Shown in pieces: positions 1 through 7,583 of a stretch of 45,782 nucleotides of DNA. Below the pieces are notes generated by a model that did not search any database, had not been told where the DNA came from, and was given only the letters and a program-made list of their open reading frames with translations. This DNA comes from Nostoc spongiaeforme FACHB-130 (lineage in GTDB: Bacteria; Cyanobacteriota; Cyanobacteriia; Cyanobacteriales; Nostocaceae). The position numbers were made by a program, and so were the translations under genes. Position 1 is the first letter of the stretch, and every line of letters starts with the position of its first letter. The DNA is taken from NCBI RefSeq assembly GCF_014698475.1, contig NZ_JACJTB010000051.1, forward strand, positions 1 through 45,782, given 5' to 3'.

Positions 1-1
1 T

Positions 2-115
2 CAACAGGGTCGAACCGTCTACCATATTCATTGGGAGACCTCAAGCTTTGGTGTCGTTACCTTTATCTTGTGGTTTCCCCTTCTTTTTTGCTACCCCATC
101 TCACATAAGGCGTAA
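2..115 (+). CDS. C-terminal fragment of an unidentified protein (cut by window edge)
   Basis: An open frame runs from the window edge to a TAA at 113-115 and gives 37 residues ending in ...YPISHKA. The stretch is hydrophobic (FGVVTFILWFPLLF), so it could be a last transmembrane helix with a short tail. It lies 248 bp upstream of, and on the same strand as, a polysaccharide polymerase-like gene, so it may belong to the same cluster. The family cannot be recognised from so little sequence. It could also be a chance open frame. Confidence 0.4.
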   Translation, partial: QQGRTVYHIHWETSSFGVVTFILWFPLLFCYPISHKA

Positions 116-363
116 ATTAGAACCTTTTATCAATCTTTCTCCATTTCTTTGCTCCCGATCACTTGACTTTTAAGACAGTCGCTAGTGGTAGCAAGTTTTT
201 GAGTCTCATTAGACACCAGCTTTATCTATGTTATTATCGGGTTTTAACTTTCAAGATTGAAGAATTAGCCATCATCAACTAAAGAAAAGCACTGGAAAAC
301 TTAGTATTTCTGACTCATTAACCAGCACTTTTTATACAAAGGCTAACAGGCTAGGGCGCTGCT

Positions 364-2022
364 ATGGCAAAAGTAAAATCAAAAGTCCAGAAATCAAAAA
401 ACTCGAAAAAGCAGCCTAAAAAGGACGCACCGACTCTTAGCCTCCAAGAAAGGTTAGCCCAAAAGCGTCAAGCAAATAAAGCCCGCAAAGAATTTATGGA
501 TTTGCTGACTAAATCCTTATCTGGTGCGTTATTTTTAGGTTTTTTGCTGTTTTTATTTGCCGGTATTAAGGCTGCATTACCTGCTGTCTTGGGGGTATTG
601 GTTATGTCTTTTTCTTATAAATACCCCCGTCAGGCGCTAATTGGCTTTATCATATATGTCCCCTTTGGCGGCACCATTACCTATTACATTGGTAATAGTC
701 CGATTCTCCAATTGGCTAAAGATTCATTTTACATTCCAGCCGCGATCGCTCTTTGGCAAATCTGCCGCCAACAAAAGCTGCCATTTGTTATCCCCAAAGC
801 AATTCAAATTCCTTTGTATTTTGTCTTGGCTTCCAGCTTACTAACGTTGGTATTTATTAATGGTGGACAGCAACTTAACCCCCCACCCGCAGGTTTATTC
901 AAAACACCTGTTAAAGAAATACCCATCGGCTTAGGAATTTTAGGTTTAAAAGTATTTTTAGGTTATGTACCTTTAATCACTTGTGCCTATTATCTCATTC
1001 GTGATAAAAAAGATTTTCTGAGGATAACACGCTTACAAATTATTCTCATCATCATTTGCTGTGCATTAGGATTTCTGCAATACATACTATTAGTAGTTGG
1101 CATTTGTGAAGGTACAAGAAATTTAGAAGGTGCGGCTTTATTTAAAGCTACACTTGATGCCCGATGTTATTTTGGTGGAGCTTTAGTTTATAGTCCCAGC
1201 CAAGGAATTATTCGTCTACCTGGAACATTTGTTGCACCTTGGCAATGGGCATGGTTTTTAATTTCTAGTACCTTTTTTGCCTTTGCTACAGGTTTTTCTG
1301 ATCCGTCAATTTTTTGGCGGTTAACAAGTTTAGGTTCTTTAGCTTTAATCTTCGTCAATGCAGTAATTTCGGGACAAAGAATCGCTTTAGCTTTAGTACC
1401 GACTTGCTTTGTGATGCTGCTATTACTTACTGGTCAAATTGCTAACTTTAAAAGGTTTATCCCTATTGGGGTAGGACTAGCATTAATTTTGGGAATTGCA
1501 GTTGTGACTAACCCGGTAGTTGTGCAAGAACGACTTGATAGTTTTCTGGTACGCTGGAATGCTTCACCGCCACAAGACTTTATTATTGCCCAATTTGCGG
1601 AAAACTGGAAAAATGTAGATACTCCCATAGGAAGTGGTTTAGGTCGAGCAACTAACTCGGCGAGGGCTTTGGGTGAGACTAAGTTAGTGGAGACATACTA
1701 TCCCAAGGTTTTATATGAAGTTGGGATTTTTGGTGTATTGGGTTTTTTCGCTTTAGTTAATGTCCTGACATTTACGGCTTTTAAGACTTATCGTTCCATA
1801 AAAAACCGTAATTTCCGCAGTTACGGAGCATCTCTTTGGGTGTTTATATTGTTTATTAGTTATAACACCTACTACTATCCTTTAGATGTTGATCCGGTAG
1901 CTGTGTATTACTGGTTTGTTGCGGGAATACTATTTAAGTTACCCATACTGGATAAACAAGAAAAAGAAGATGCTGATCCTGAAAACACAAACAAAAAGAA
2001 ACGTCTAAAAATCAAGTTTTAA
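364..2022 (+). CDS. hpsL: Wzy/O-antigen-ligase-like membrane protein, probable hormogonium polysaccharide protein HpsL
   Basis: 552 residues. The first 50 are rich in Lys/Arg and would lie in the cytoplasm. They are followed by about a dozen hydrophobic helices (near residues 52-70, 72-84, 90-108, 148-165, 190-210, 223-245, 283-305, 320-365, 370-388, 447-470 and 495-525). The pattern of many helices with a large loop (about 395-445, containing LVRWNASPP) is that of O-antigen ligase/Wzy polymerases, which join or polymerise lipid-linked sugar units at the outer face of the inner membrane. Two glycosyltransferase genes follow on the same strand. In filamentous cyanobacteria the arrangement polymerase, GT2, GT4 recalls the hps genes used for hormogonium polysaccharide and gliding. 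The HpsL name rests on memory of length and context, not on a search. The polymerase/ligase class is firmer than the symbol. Confidence 0.75.
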   Translation: MAKVKSKVQKSKNSKKQPKKDAPTLSLQERLAQKRQANKARKEFMDLLTKSLSGALFLGFLLFLFAGIKAALPAVLGVLVMSFSYKYPRQALIGFIIYVPFGGTITYYIGNSPILQLAKDSFYIPAAIALWQICRQQKLPFVIPKAIQIPLYFVLASSLLTLVFINGGQQLNPPPAGLFKTPVKEIPIGLGILGLKVFLGYVPLITCAYYLIRDKKDFLRITRLQIILIIICCALGFLQYILLVVGICEGTRNLEGAALFKATLDARCYFGGALVYSPSQGIIRLPGTFVAPWQWAWFLISSTFFAFATGFSDPSIFWRLTSLGSLALIFVNAVISGQRIALALVPTCFVMLLLLTGQIANFKRFIPIGVGLALILGIAVVTNPVVVQERLDSFLVRWNASPPQDFIIAQFAENWKNVDTPIGSGLGRATNSARALGETKLVETYYPKVLYEVGIFGVLGFFALVNVLTFTAFKTYRSIKNRNFRSYGASLWVFILFISYNTYYYPLDVDPVAVYYWFVAGILFKLPILDKQEKEDADPENTNKKKRLKIKF

Positions 2023-2108
2023 TTGATTTGATTTCTTTGAGATTTTACAAATATAACCACGGGTAATTCTACTATCAAAGTAACCAATTTATTTGAGAAT
2101 TCAATTAC

Positions 2109-3131
2109 ATGAATGATTTGCCTTTAATTTCTGTAATCATCCCAACCTACGGACGAGAAGAACCACTAAAAGATAGTATTGTGGATGTTCTCAATCAAGA
2201 CTATCCCCATTTTGAAGTTTTGGTAGTAGATCAATCGCCAAAACACCAACCAGAAGTACAAGCTTATCTAGAAGAAGTAGCTGCTTCCGGTAAAATTCAA
2301 TGGTTTCGGTTGAATTGGGCTAGTTTACCTGGGGCGCGAAATTATGGTGTGCGGCGGTCATCTGGAGACATAATTTTATTTATTGATGATGATGTAAAAT
2401 TAACGCCTGGGTTTTTAATGGCTCATGGGAGAAATTATCTACAAAACCCAGAAATTGGGGCTGTGGCTGGGCGAGTTTTTGACAGAATGAAGTTAAGCGA
2501 ATCTGGAGGTAAATTACAGATTGAATACCTTCCTCCCCAAGCCATGAATCCTGGTCTTGCTTGGCATTATCTGGATTTAGTTCATACGATTAAACCCCAA
2601 CAGGTGCTAACAGCGAGGGGTTGTAATATGTCATTCCGCCGTGAGATTTTTAGTAAGTATGGACTGAGATTTGATGAGAGATTTCGCGGGAGTGCTGTAC
2701 GGGAAGAATCGGATTTTTGTTTACGAATCAGACAGACAGGATATAAGATTTGGTACGACCCAGAAGCACATTTAATTCATTTAGGTGAAGAAACAGGCGG
2801 GTGTCATGATATTAGTACGCGATCGCTAAAATATCAATTCACCTTCTATCACAATAATTTTTTGATGGCGTTGAAGAGCTTGACTTTTAGTGAATTTTTA
2901 CAACTATCTGCTAGTTTATTTGATTGTCAGGTTTTAGGACATCCACCTTGTAATAAGAGTGGTTCTTTTGTGGCGATTTTGTCCCGTGGGATGTTCTATG
3001 TTTTAGGTTTTATGAATGCGTTATCTAGTGTAATTCAATCTATCTGGAATGATGGGCAGATTTATACTAGGTTGGATCAACAATCCCAAATGTTAGTTGT
3101 TGATAAACAACCTTCTATATCTGCTAATTGA
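2109..3131 (+). CDS. Glycosyltransferase family 2 (possible HpsN)
   Basis: 340 residues with a GT-A fold start (ISVIIPTYGRE, residues 6-16) followed by FEVLVVDQS. The metal- and nucleotide-binding DDD lies in LFIDDDVKLTPGF near residue 95. An acidic REESDFCLRIRQTGY segment near 198-212 fits the catalytic base region of GT2 enzymes. The last 60 residues include a hydrophobic helix (AILSRGMFYVLGFMNAL) that could anchor it to the membrane. The predicted role is to add a sugar from a nucleotide donor to a lipid-linked acceptor in the cytoplasm. It starts 86 bp after the polymerase gene and is followed by a GT4, which supports one exopolysaccharide pathway. The HpsN assignment is inferred from context only. 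Confidence 0.85.
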   Translation: MNDLPLISVIIPTYGREEPLKDSIVDVLNQDYPHFEVLVVDQSPKHQPEVQAYLEEVAASGKIQWFRLNWASLPGARNYGVRRSSGDIILFIDDDVKLTPGFLMAHGRNYLQNPEIGAVAGRVFDRMKLSESGGKLQIEYLPPQAMNPGLAWHYLDLVHTIKPQQVLTARGCNMSFRREIFSKYGLRFDERFRGSAVREESDFCLRIRQTGYKIWYDPEAHLIHLGEETGGCHDISTRSLKYQFTFYHNNFLMALKSLTFSEFLQLSASLFDCQVLGHPPCNKSGSFVAILSRGMFYVLGFMNALSSVIQSIWNDGQIYTRLDQQSQMLVVDKQPSISAN

Positions 3132-3151
3132 AAATTGCTGTTGCAGTTTTT

Positions 3152-3184
3152 AGATCCTCGACTTCTTAAAGAAGTCGAGGATCT
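3152..3184. repeat. Perfect 16-bp inverted repeat between the GT2 and GT4 genes
   Basis: The arms AGATCCTCGACTTCTT (3152-3167) and its exact reverse complement (3169-3184) are separated by one base. The core CGACTTCTT/AAGAAGTCG is a form commonly scattered between genes in Nostoc-type genomes. There is no T-run after it, so it is more likely a mobile palindromic repeat or an mRNA-processing hairpin than a terminator. A degenerate relative lies at 22543-22577. Confidence 0.85.
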
Positions 3185-3210
3185 GAGCTTCTGAATAAAA
3201 TTAAATTAAA

Positions 3211-4398
3211 ATGCGTATACTACAAATTGTTCCATCGATTTCTTTAATTTATGGTGGCCCTAGCCAAATGGTACTAGGGTTAGCGCCTGCTTTAGCAAAA
3301 GAAGGTATAAAAGTTACTGTTCTGACAACTGATAGTAATGGTGATACTGGTCAACAGCCTTTAAATGTACCTTTAAATCGCCCAATTCAACAAGACGGTT
3401 ATGAAATAATTTACTTTCGCTGTGCGCCATTTCGTCGCTATAAATTTTCGCTGGATTTACTCAATTGGCTAAAAAGTCATGCTAACGAATTTGATTTAGC
3501 ACATATTCATGCTTTATTTTCGCCTATTAGTAGTGCAGCCGCGACGGTATGTCGTGAAAAAAAATTACCTTATATTTTGCGTCCTTTAGGTACTCTTGAT
3601 CCGGCTGATTTACAGAAGAAAAAACAATTAAAAAAGCTGTATGTAGAGTTGATTGAACGCCAAAATTTAGCAGGTGCAGCAGCAATTCATTTCACTAGTC
3701 AACAAGAAGCAAAAATATCAGCAAGATTTGGAGTCAATACCAAAGATTTAGTAATTCCTTTGGGTGTAAAACCGACGCAAAGAATTTCATCAAGTGCAGT
3801 ACGCAGTCAGTTAGGTATACCGGAAGATGTGCCTTTGGTGCTATTTATGTCGCGTATTGACCCCAAAAAAGGCTTGAATTTGTTGATTCCAGCTTTAGAA
3901 AAACTCTTGGCAAATGATTGCAAGTTTCATTTTGTTTTAGCTGGGACAAATCCTCAAGACCCAGACTATGAAAACAAAATCAAATTTCAAATCGAAAATT
4001 CACCATTGCGATCGCATACTACCATTACAGGCTTTGTCAGTGGTGAATTGAAAGCTGGGTTACTGCAAGCGGCTGATTTATTTGTTTTACCTTCTTACTA
4101 CGAAAACTTTGGTATTGCGGTGGCTGAGGCTATGGTAGCTGGGATACCTGTAGTGATTTCTGACCAGGTGCATATTTGGCAGCAAGTAGGCGATAGTCAG
4201 TCGGGATGGGTGGGTCAAACTGATGTATCTTCGTTGTTGGAGTTATTGCAACAAGCTATGCAAAATCCCCAAGAACGCCAACGTCGGGGACAAAATGCTC
4301 AAAAATATGCCTTAGAAAATTTTAGCTGGGATGCGATCGCACGCCAAATGATTCAAGCTTATCAGCAATTGACTGTAAAAATTGGCGTTGCTGATTAA
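3211..4398 (+). CDS. Glycosyltransferase family 4 (possible HpsO)
   Basis: 395 residues with the two Rossmann-like halves of a GT-B enzyme. The N-terminal half has GGPSQMVLGLAPALAKEG (about 17-34), typical of acceptor-side GT4 domains. The C-terminal half has LFMSRIDPKKGLNLL (about 211-225) and the donor-binding EX7E motif in YYENFGIAVAEAMVAG (about 295-310). It would transfer a sugar from a nucleotide donor in the cytoplasm. It lies 79 bp after the GT2 gene, separated by a perfect hairpin, and closes the polysaccharide cluster. Only repeats follow it. Family assignment is secure. Substrate is unknown and HpsO is only a contextual guess. Confidence 0.87.
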   Translation: MRILQIVPSISLIYGGPSQMVLGLAPALAKEGIKVTVLTTDSNGDTGQQPLNVPLNRPIQQDGYEIIYFRCAPFRRYKFSLDLLNWLKSHANEFDLAHIHALFSPISSAAATVCREKKLPYILRPLGTLDPADLQKKKQLKKLYVELIERQNLAGAAAIHFTSQQEAKISARFGVNTKDLVIPLGVKPTQRISSSAVRSQLGIPEDVPLVLFMSRIDPKKGLNLLIPALEKLLANDCKFHFVLAGTNPQDPDYENKIKFQIENSPLRSHTTITGFVSGELKAGLLQAADLFVLPSYYENFGIAVAEAMVAGIPVVISDQVHIWQQVGDSQSGWVGQTDVSSLLELLQQAMQNPQERQRRGQNAQKYALENFSWDAIARQMIQAYQQLTVKIGVAD

Positions 4399-4402
4399 GG
4401 GT

Positions 4403-4493
4403 AGGACTTACGCAGACTCTATGAATTCTTGGCGTTCTTGGCGACTTGGCGGTTCGATAAATTAAGCTTTTTGGCAATTTTTGCGTAAGTCCT
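4403..4493. repeat. Short inverted-repeat (MITE-like) element
   Basis: A 12-bp end, AGGACTTACGCA (4403-4414), is repeated in perfect inverse orientation at 4482-4493. The 91-bp segment begins 5 bp after the GT4 stop codon. The same GGACTTACGCA end occurs at 35777-35787 in this window, so it is a dispersed sequence. There is no coding capacity. Confidence 0.65.
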
Positions 4494-4497
4494 GAAG

Positions 4498-4604
4498 GGG
4501 ATGAATTTTGTTTCGCGCATTCGCCGCTAGGCGTTCCGCTTGCGGTAGGCGCAAAGGCGCGAAAAATTAATCTTTCATTTTGCTTCGACATCTGAATTCA
4601 TCCC
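4498..4604. repeat. GC-rich inverted-repeat element with 10-bp ends
   Basis: The ends GGGATGAATT (4498-4507) and AATTCATCCC (4595-4604) are perfect inverses. The interior is a GC-rich palindromic block (CGCCGCTAGGCG, GCGCAAAGGCGCG) flanked by TTTCGCGC/GCGCGAAA. The block resembles 35831-35913. It directly adjoins the 4403-4493 element, so two small elements are nested or stacked here. Confidence 0.6.
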
Positions 4605-4627
4605 GCATTTATGCAACACCTAAAAAT

Positions 4628-4978
4628 TTAGTCATGAAATGTTTGGCGTTCTGTTTTCATCACTTTTCCGGCTTCATCAAAGTGTATTGTAAATTCAAAC
4701 CACGCAAAATCACCAAATGGTGCTGCACCATCTTCACCATAACGCCAAGAAAGTCCATCATCTGATGAATACCTTGGTGCTGATAAAATTTTTGATACTT
4801 CAGCTTTGCTCATTCCTGGTTTGATACTGTCGAACTTTTGCAGGGTAAAACCTGGGGGTAATTTAGTATCAATTAAAGGATTGAAGATAAACACACTTTC
4901 TGTAAAACATTGTAAGTATATCCCTATAGGTAAAACAAAGATGACAAAAAATACTATCAATCCTTTGGTGAATTCCAT
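4628..4978 (-). CDS. Small membrane-anchored protein with a BamE/SmpA-OmlA-like motif
   Basis: 116 residues. There is a single N-terminal hydrophobic helix (about 6-24) and no lipobox Cys in the usual place. Near residue 53 it has IKPGMSKAEVSKILSAP, which matches the 'G-M-s-x-x-E-V-x-x-I-L-G-x-P' core of the SmpA/OmlA (BamE) fold. It then has a strand-rich tail (WRYGEDG... FEFTIHFDEAGKV). Members of this fold sit in the envelope and bind partner proteins. This one may be a stand-alone envelope protein of unknown job. It is isolated, with repeats upstream of the GT4 on one side and an operon on the same strand on the other. Confidence 0.6.
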   Translation of the reverse strand: MEFTKGLIVFFVIFVLPIGIYLQCFTESVFIFNPLIDTKLPPGFTLQKFDSIKPGMSKAEVSKILSAPRYSSDDGLSWRYGEDGAAPFGDFAWFEFTIHFDEAGKVMKTERQTFHD

Positions 4979-5119
4979 TTTTTAACTCACATCCCGCAAC
5001 TAAAAAAATTTAGGGGTTTAAGTCCCAGACTTCTATCAAGCCACCAGTGTTATGACTCTTTTTAAATTCCCGTTACAAGACGGAAAAAGCGAATTACGAA
5101 TTGCGAATTGCGAATTGCT

Positions 5120-6241
5120 TTAATTCGCCCTTTCCCATTGGCGTTGAATTTCTGTAATTGTTTTACTATCGGGTGGTGGAAGAATTTTCACACTCGGCTT
5201 GACTTCTACACCAGGAATATTTTGATTCCACGGACTATTCGGTACAGTTTTTAAATCAACGTTATTATTCACCGGACGAAAACCATACTGAACAAATACA
5301 GCCTGTTGTTCTGGTTGGGTGAGAAAGTCTAAAAACTGCTTTGCGGCTTTTGCTGTACCTGCGCCTACATCTCGTCTGACAATTGCTGCGGTGGCGGTAG
5401 TTTCAATTGATGGGTCTAAATAATAAACTTGGTATGGTCTACCTTTACTGGCTGCTGATTGTTGCCAGCGATATAAAGCTACACTTTCATATACAGTAGC
5501 GACATCAGCATCATTAGCACCTCTAACAATAAATTCTTGTAGGAGAATATCTGTAGAACGAGGCGGTTGATAAACGGATTTTTTGATTAAACTAAATAGT
5601 TCTTGGACTGATGAATTATTAAAACTATCGGCGTTAATAACACCACCTAACTTTGATTGTGTCCACAGGTTCAAAGTTAACTGACCACTATTAGAACGAG
5701 TGGGGTCTGTGGTGACAAAATCAAAACTACCCCAGTTACTTGAACCGCCAACTTTTCCCCAGTTACCAGCTTGCATTGCTTGTTCTAGTTTTGACCATTG
5801 AAAGCGTCCATTGGGAAAAAGAACTTTACCCCGTTCTGGCCAAGCAATACCTACTAATAGAGTTTTTGCTAGTGGTTGAGGAGTTTCATAAAACGGTTCG
5901 GTTTGGGTGGTAGTGCGGAGGCGATCGCTCAATTCTGTTAAAATTTCCCCATTGGCTGGAATTAACACCGCAGGTTTAAAATCATTTTTCTGGTCAACAT
6001 AATTGTTAACCATATCTTGAGAACCCTGAAACTTGAGTTCTAACTTGATATTGGGGTTTTCTTGCTCAAATTTTGCTTCTAGTTGTTGCAGTGGTTCTTG
6101 TAATTCTGTCCCGCTAACAATGACCACTGTTTGCTGTAAACCAGGAATTGGGGCGTAAGTTAAACCTAATGCAGCTGCGATAATGGCGACGGAGGTAAAA
6201 ACTTGTTTTCTGCGCTTGAATTGAGATTTTTTGCTTTTCAT
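5120..6241 (-). CDS. Extracellular solute-binding protein (ModA/SBP_bac_11-like), last gene of a four-gene operon
   Basis: 373 residues. A basic N-terminus and one hydrophobic helix (about 14-32) suggest a membrane-anchored or secreted periplasmic protein. The body reads like a type 2 periplasmic binding protein: VVIVSGTELQEPLQQLEAKFEQENP at the start, DPTRSNSG (179-186) as the hinge or ligand loop, and TAKAAKQFLDFLTQPEQQAVF near the end. No permease or ATPase gene is beside it, so classical import is doubtful. It begins one base after the preceding membrane-protein gene stops, so the genes are co-transcribed. The PTRSNSG motif is shared with the SBP half of the 7584-9296 product, which suggests that the two arose by duplication or bind the same ligand. 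Confidence 0.75.
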   Translation of the reverse strand: MKSKKSQFKRRKQVFTSVAIIAAALGLTYAPIPGLQQTVVIVSGTELQEPLQQLEAKFEQENPNIKLELKFQGSQDMVNNYVDQKNDFKPAVLIPANGEILTELSDRLRTTTQTEPFYETPQPLAKTLLVGIAWPERGKVLFPNGRFQWSKLEQAMQAGNWGKVGGSSNWGSFDFVTTDPTRSNSGQLTLNLWTQSKLGGVINADSFNNSSVQELFSLIKKSVYQPPRSTDILLQEFIVRGANDADVATVYESVALYRWQQSAASKGRPYQVYYLDPSIETTATAAIVRRDVGAGTAKAAKQFLDFLTQPEQQAVFVQYGFRPVNNNVDLKTVPNSPWNQNIPGVEVKPSVKILPPPDSKTITEIQRQWERAN

Positions 6242-6242
6242 A

Positions 6243-6797
6243 TTATTTTGTTTTGCTAGAGAAGTGACTCACAGTAACTAGCACCAAGACAAACATAGTC
6301 AGAATAATTAAGGAGCATAAAGCTATCGAAAAGATAATAATAATGTTGAGACCTACTAAGGTTGTCAGAAAATCTAAAGCACTCAAATAAGTATCTTTAA
6401 CTGTGATTTCTAATGATGATTGACCATTATTGCTTAGTAGGGTTTCCAGCCGTTGTTTATCTGCTAATGCCGTTTTTAAATTACTCCCGTAAAAATATAG
6501 TTCTTCCCCTTGATTATTGGTTCTGAGATAAATATAAGTACCTTCAGGTAAATCTTCTTTAAAGACATACTCTTCTACTTCCACACCAGTTAATCTAAAT
6601 GATGTAGGTGCAGTTGACCATGAACCATATAAATGGCTAAACTGCTGCTGACATTTGACATAATTAGGTTCAATTCGTTGACATTTTAAGTTAACTGATT
6701 TACCCAGTGTCAATACCAACATAGGGATAACTATCAACGACTCAGCAAAGATGACAGCAAAGGTACAATTTTTGATATGGCTGATTTTTTTCTGCAT
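6243..6797 (-). CDS. Uncharacterised membrane protein of the SBP-VWA operon
   Basis: 184 residues with one hydrophobic helix near the N-terminus (about 12-33) and a long hydrophobic stretch near the C-terminus (about 140-175, probably one or two helices). Between them is a polar region of about 100 residues with two Cys (KCQRIEPNYVKC) and a strand-rich section, probably exported. I do not recognise the family. It sits 36 bp after the coiled-coil membrane protein gene and one base before the solute-binding protein gene, so it is probably part of the same envelope complex. Confidence 0.65.
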   Translation of the reverse strand: MQKKISHIKNCTFAVIFAESLIVIPMLVLTLGKSVNLKCQRIEPNYVKCQQQFSHLYGSWSTAPTSFRLTGVEVEEYVFKEDLPEGTYIYLRTNNQGEELYFYGSNLKTALADKQRLETLLSNNGQSSLEITVKDTYLSALDFLTTLVGLNIIIIFSIALCSLIILTMFVLVLVTVSHFSSKTK

Positions 6798-6833
6798 ATA
6801 TAGGAATCCGCTTTGATTCCTGAAATTACAACT

Positions 6834-7559
6834 TCACTGTCTTACTACTAAATCCAGATTTTCTGCAAGGCTATTGAGTTCATCAGCAATTAATTGCAAA
6901 GCATTAATTTGCTCAGAATCAATTAAATCAGATGTACGTAATTTTGTTTGCAGTTTTTGCAATATACCAGCAAAATCTTGAATTAAAGTAGCAATATTGA
7001 TGACTCTGGATAGACGGCTATCTTCACCTTCTTGTGCTAACTGTATATTACGTTTGAGACTTTCTGCTAACTGATTAAGATGTCGTTTAGCCACACCAGA
7101 ACTATTTGGTAATTTGGTTTTGACTTCTGTAAGTTGCTGTTGTAAAGCTTCGATAGAAAGGAGTGAATTTGTGTGGTGTAGACTAACTTCTAATTTATCA
7201 AGTTTACTAGGAAGTTCTGCGGCGCGATCGCAACTGATTAAAACCGTTGTCAACAGTTCCATATGAAAGGTATCAGTTAATAGTTTCTGCACCTCTAACC
7301 GCATAGCCTGAGATTGGTTAGCTAAAGCCAAAGCCGATGATTTAACCGCTAATATTTCCCGTTCCAAAGCTGGATTATCTAACTCTAATACCTCACCTTC
7401 ACGAGATTTGAAAAAACTCGCACCAGCCACCGTCACACCAGTCGCCACAGGTAGCATCACCAGACTAGATAAATTTCCCAACCGCACCCCAACAAACAGA
7501 GTCAAACCACCAACCAAAACAGCCACCGGATAATACAACGGATTGACTAACTTCACCAT
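6834..7559 (-). CDS. Uncharacterised membrane protein with a cytoplasmic helical domain
   Basis: 241 residues. The first 48 contain two hydrophobic helices (about 9-27 and 32-48). The rest is strongly helical and rich in Leu, Gln, Glu and Lys, with heptad-like spacing (for example LQQQLTEVKTKL and LQLIADELNSLAENL), so it is a likely coiled coil. This '2 TM plus helical tail' layout recalls XpaC/TelA-associated proteins, but no diagnostic motif allows a firm call. It begins 24 bp after the VWA-SBP gene. Inferred role: membrane partner of the VWA protein. Confidence 0.65.
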   Translation of the reverse strand: MVKLVNPLYYPVAVLVGGLTLFVGVRLGNLSSLVMLPVATGVTVAGASFFKSREGEVLELDNPALEREILAVKSSALALANQSQAMRLEVQKLLTDTFHMELLTTVLISCDRAAELPSKLDKLEVSLHHTNSLLSIEALQQQLTEVKTKLPNSSGVAKRHLNQLAESLKRNIQLAQEGEDSRLSRVINIATLIQDFAGILQKLQTKLRTSDLIDSEQINALQLIADELNSLAENLDLVVRQ

Positions 7560-7583
7560 AAAAAACTCCGCGTACCTTTGCCT

